Positions 6,117-8,316 of a stretch of 8,316 nucleotides of DNA are shown piece after piece. The DNA is from Actinoplanes liguriensis. Its GTDB lineage: Bacteria; Actinomycetota; Actinomycetes; Mycobacteriales; Micromonosporaceae. Where the stretch lies: positions 2,889-11,204 of the forward strand of contig KL571302.1 of NCBI GenBank assembly GCA_000715855.1, read 5' to 3'. Made by a program: the position numbers and the translations under genes. The notes under the pieces were generated by a model. The model saw nothing but the letters and a program-made list of their open reading frames with translations, made no database searches and was not told where the DNA came from. Numbering within the stretch: position 1 is the first letter of the stretch; every line of letters starts with the position of its first letter.

Positions 6117-8171
6117 TCAGGCGTCGATCGTCTCCTGGTCGATCCGGCCGGCAGCCTCGATCAACCAGTTCTTCCGGGGCTCGACCCGCTCACCCATCAG
6201 CAGCTCGAGAGTGGCCTCGGCCCGCTCGGCGTCGTCCAGCGTGATCCGCCGGACGGTCCGGGTGGCGGGGTTCATCGTGGTGTCCCACAGCTCGTCGGCG
6301 TCCATCTCGCCGAGGCCCTTGAACCGGCTCACCGGGGCCAGCGACTTGCCGTCCCGCTGCAGCCGGCCGAGAGTGGCCTCCATCTCCTGCTGGGTGTAGG
6401 TGAAGAAGGTCTCCGAGTTACGGCCCTTGGTGGTCAGCTTGTGCAGCGGCGGCATCGCGGCGAACAGCCGGCCGTCCTCGATCACCGGGCGCATGTACTT
6501 CGCGAACAGCGTGATCAGCAGGGTCCGGATGTGCGAGCCGTCGACGTCGGCGTCGGCCATCAGCATGACCCGGCCGTAGCGCATCGAGCCGATGTCGAAG
6601 GTGCGGCCGGAGCCGGCGCCGAGCACCTGGACGATCGCCGAGCACTCCGCGTTGTCCAGGACCTGCTGCATGCTGGCCTTCTGCACATTGAGGATCTTGC
6701 CGCGGATCGGCAGGAGCGCCTGGTATTCCGACGAGCGGGCCATCCGGGCGGTGCCGAGCGCGCTGTCACCCTCGACGATGTAGAGCTCGCTGCGGGCGAT
6801 CCCGGTGGTGCGGCAGTCGACCAGCTTGGGCGGCATCGAGGCGCCCTCGAGCGCGGTCTTGCGCCGGGCCGCGTCCTTCTGCTGCTTCTGGGTGAGCCGG
6901 ACGCGGGCCGCGTCCACCACCTTCTGCAGGACCGTGCGGGCCTCGGTCTTGGTGCGCCGATCCTCGATCCAGCCCTTCAGAAACGCCTCGACCAGGGTCT
7001 GCGTCACCCGGGTGACACCGGCCGTGGAGAGCTCGTCCTTGGTCTGCGAGGTGAACTGCGGCTCCGGCACCCGCACGTGGATGACCGCGGTCATGCCCTC
7101 CAGCAGGTCGTCCAGGACCGGCGGCTCCTCCTTGGGCTTGAGCAGGCCGCGGGCGTTGCGGATGGCCTCGGTCAGCGCGCGCACCAGGGCCCGCTCGAAG
7201 CCCTTGCGGTGGGTGCCGCCGTGCACGTTGCGGATCGTGTTGGTGAAGCACTCCACGGTGCGCTCGTAGCCGGTGCCCCAGCGGAAGGCGATCTCCACCT
7301 GGGCCTCGCGGACCACGTTCGACTGCATGACACCGTTCGCGTCGGCGGCGTTCTCCTTGTACGTCCCCTCACCGTTGATCATGAGGATCCCGGAGACCGG
7401 CTTCTCGGAGGCCGGTGTCATGAACTCCACCATGTCGGTGAGCCCGTTGGGGTAGTGGAACGTCTCGGTGGCCGGCTCCTCCGCTGTCGCGTCGAAGAGC
7501 GTGAACTGCACGCCGGCGACGAGGAACGCGGTGTTGCGCAGCTTGGCCCGGACCGCCTCGACGTCGAGGCGGGCGCTGCTCTCGAAGTAGCGAGCGTCGT
7601 ACCAGTACCGGGTCGAGGTGCCGGTGGGCTCGCCGCGCTTCATCCGCCGGGCGACCCGCAGGCCGGCCTGCGGGGTGAACGGCGCGCCGGGCCCGGGGCC
7701 GTCGAAGACGCCGGGCACGCCGCGCTGGAACGAGATCTCGTGGACCTTGCCGTCCCGCTTCACGGTGACGTCGTAGCGCAGCGAGAGCGCGTTCACGGCC
7801 GAGGCGCCGACGCCGTGCAGGCCGCCGGACGCCTTGTAGCCCGAGCCGCCGAACTTGCCGCCGGCGTGCAGCCGGGTCAGCACCAGCTCGACGCCGCTCA
7901 GGCCGCTCTTGGCGTGGACGTCGGTCGGGATGCCCCGGCCGTCGTCGTCGACCTGCACCGAACCGTCGCTGTGCAGGGTCACCGCGATGCGCGTGGCGTG
8001 GCCGGCGACACCCTCGTCGGTGCAGTTGTCGATGATCTCGTTGGCCAGGTGGTTGATGCCCCGGCTGTCGGTGGACCCGATGTACATGCCTGGGCGTTTC
8101 CGGACAGCGTCCAGCCCTTCCAGGTGCGTGAGGTCGTCAGCCCCGTACAAGGTCTCTGGCTGTGCGGTCAC
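6117..8171 (-). CDS. parE: Type IIA topoisomerase B subunit, ParE/GyrB family (topoisomerase IV-like)
   Basis: This is the ATPase subunit partnering the ParC-like protein. Residues are numbered from ATG 8195. The GHKL ATPase shows catalytic E53 and N57 in EIIDNCTDEG, DDGRGIP (84-90), ATP-lid GGLHGVG (124-130) and switch lysine K386 in SQTKDEL. The Toprim domain has EGDSALG (475-481), LPIRGKILNVQKA (495-507) and DADVDG (548-553), with E475, D548 and D550 holding Mg2+. The C-terminal RFKGLGEMDADELWDTTMNP (624-643) is the family hallmark. There is no large GyrB-type insert. GTG 8171 is chosen as start because GGGAG (8185-8181) lies 9 nt upstream and the product would begin TAQPETLYGADDL. ATG 8195 is in frame and eight codons longer (692 residues) but has no Shine-Dalgarno site; it remains possible, especially if leaderless. 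Confidence 0.93.
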   Translation of the reverse strand: MTAQPETLYGADDLTHLEGLDAVRKRPGMYIGSTDSRGINHLANEIIDNCTDEGVAGHATRIAVTLHSDGSVQVDDDGRGIPTDVHAKSGLSGVELVLTRLHAGGKFGGSGYKASGGLHGVGASAVNALSLRYDVTVKRDGKVHEISFQRGVPGVFDGPGPGAPFTPQAGLRVARRMKRGEPTGTSTRYWYDARYFESSARLDVEAVRAKLRNTAFLVAGVQFTLFDATAEEPATETFHYPNGLTDMVEFMTPASEKPVSGILMINGEGTYKENAADANGVMQSNVVREAQVEIAFRWGTGYERTVECFTNTIRNVHGGTHRKGFERALVRALTEAIRNARGLLKPKEEPPVLDDLLEGMTAVIHVRVPEPQFTSQTKDELSTAGVTRVTQTLVEAFLKGWIEDRRTKTEARTVLQKVVDAARVRLTQKQQKDAARRKTALEGASMPPKLVDCRTTGIARSELYIVEGDSALGTARMARSSEYQALLPIRGKILNVQKASMQQVLDNAECSAIVQVLGAGSGRTFDIGSMRYGRVMLMADADVDGSHIRTLLITLFAKYMRPVIEDGRLFAAMPPLHKLTTKGRNSETFFTYTQQEMEATLGRLQRDGKSLAPVSRFKGLGEMDADELWDTTMNPATRTVRRITLDDAERAEATLELLMGERVEPRKNWLIEAAGRIDQETIDA

Positions 8172-8195
8172 GAGGTGGCTCTCCCGGTCGCCCAT

Positions 8196-8297
8196 CAGTG
8201 GTCAGAACGGCGCGAGCCTACCCGGCCCCTCCGACACTTCTGCCCCAGGCGAGCCAGGTCACGACCTCTCAGCCCGAAAATTCGGGAAAAAGGTTAC
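8196..8297 (-). promoter_or_regulatory. Upstream region of the parE-parC operon
   Basis: No gene is seen in this stretch. Two weak promoter candidates exist on the minus strand: GTGACC (8262-8257) with AAGTGT (8239-8234), 17 bp apart; and a TAGGCT -10 (8220-8215) without a good -35. Two small inverted repeats are present: AGGTC-AC-GACCT (8256-8267) and CCCGAA-AA-TTCGGG (8273-8286). The stretch 8276-8304 is strikingly AT-rich for this genome. Some promoter for the operon must lie here, but I cannot pinpoint it. Confidence 0.4.
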
Positions 8298-8316
8298 AAA
8301 AAACGGCTAACGAGCC
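8298..8316 (-). terminator. Probable intrinsic terminator of a gene beyond the right edge (partial)
   Basis: Read on the minus strand, GGCT-CGTT-AGCC (8316-8305) forms a short hairpin followed by G and six T (8303-8298), an intrinsic terminator layout rare in high-GC actinomycetes. The stem is probably cut by the window edge: C8304 would need a G at 8317 to extend it. It implies an upstream gene on the same strand that ends just outside the window. Confidence 0.45.

Noticed and set aside
1..8316. Search for tRNA or rRNA genes, insertion sequences, prophage or defence genes
   Set aside because: I saw no transposase, integrase or toxin-antitoxin-like reading frame, no tRNA-like cloverleaf and no terminal inverted repeats of mobile-element type.

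Overview
The window is GC-rich, about 70% by eye, with GC-biased codon use, leaderless-looking starts and protein families typical of a filamentous actinomycete. The topoisomerase pair and the small membrane protein resemble those of Micromonosporaceae (Actinoplanes/Micromonospora type). That placement is from recalled family resemblance, not a search.

Layout, left to right. (1) 1-1165, minus: the N-terminal part of a diguanylate cyclase. A long helical, TPR-like sensory region leads into a GGDEF domain cut off by the window edge. (2) 1254-1454, plus: a 66-residue small membrane protein with a strong Shine-Dalgarno site. (3) 1489-2453, plus: an aldo/keto reductase behind a near-textbook MerR-type promoter, with a 16-bp perfect palindrome inside a 19-bp spacer and an ATG at about the predicted +1. 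(4) 2500-2874, minus: a single-domain cupin that has lost two of the usual metal-binding histidines. It converges on the reductase across a shared hairpin terminator. (5) 2948-3391, plus: a MarR-family repressor, divergent from the cupin. The gap between them holds an operator array with an exact 21-bp period lying over the cupin promoter. (6) 3392-3582: a non-coding spacer with two related palindromic repeats and a strong terminator. (7) 8171-3583, minus: a two-gene operon coding for a second type IIA topoisomerase, ParE-like then ParC-like, 14 nt apart. (8) 8196-8316: the operon's upstream region, ending in what looks like the terminator of a gene beyond the right edge.

How the parts relate. 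The topoisomerase pair is a housekeeping module; the A subunit lacks a clear GyrA box, which favours a topoisomerase IV-type (decatenating) role over gyrase. The MarR/cupin pair is a self-contained regulatory unit. The aldo/keto reductase seems to be controlled by a MerR regulator encoded elsewhere. The diguanylate cyclase is unrelated to its neighbours as far as can be seen.

I do not see an undescribed multi-gene system here. The most interesting signals are regulatory (the 21-bp-phased operators, the MerR-type leaderless promoter, the intergenic palindromic repeats), together with residue-level oddities in the cupin and in the ParC quinolone-binding region.
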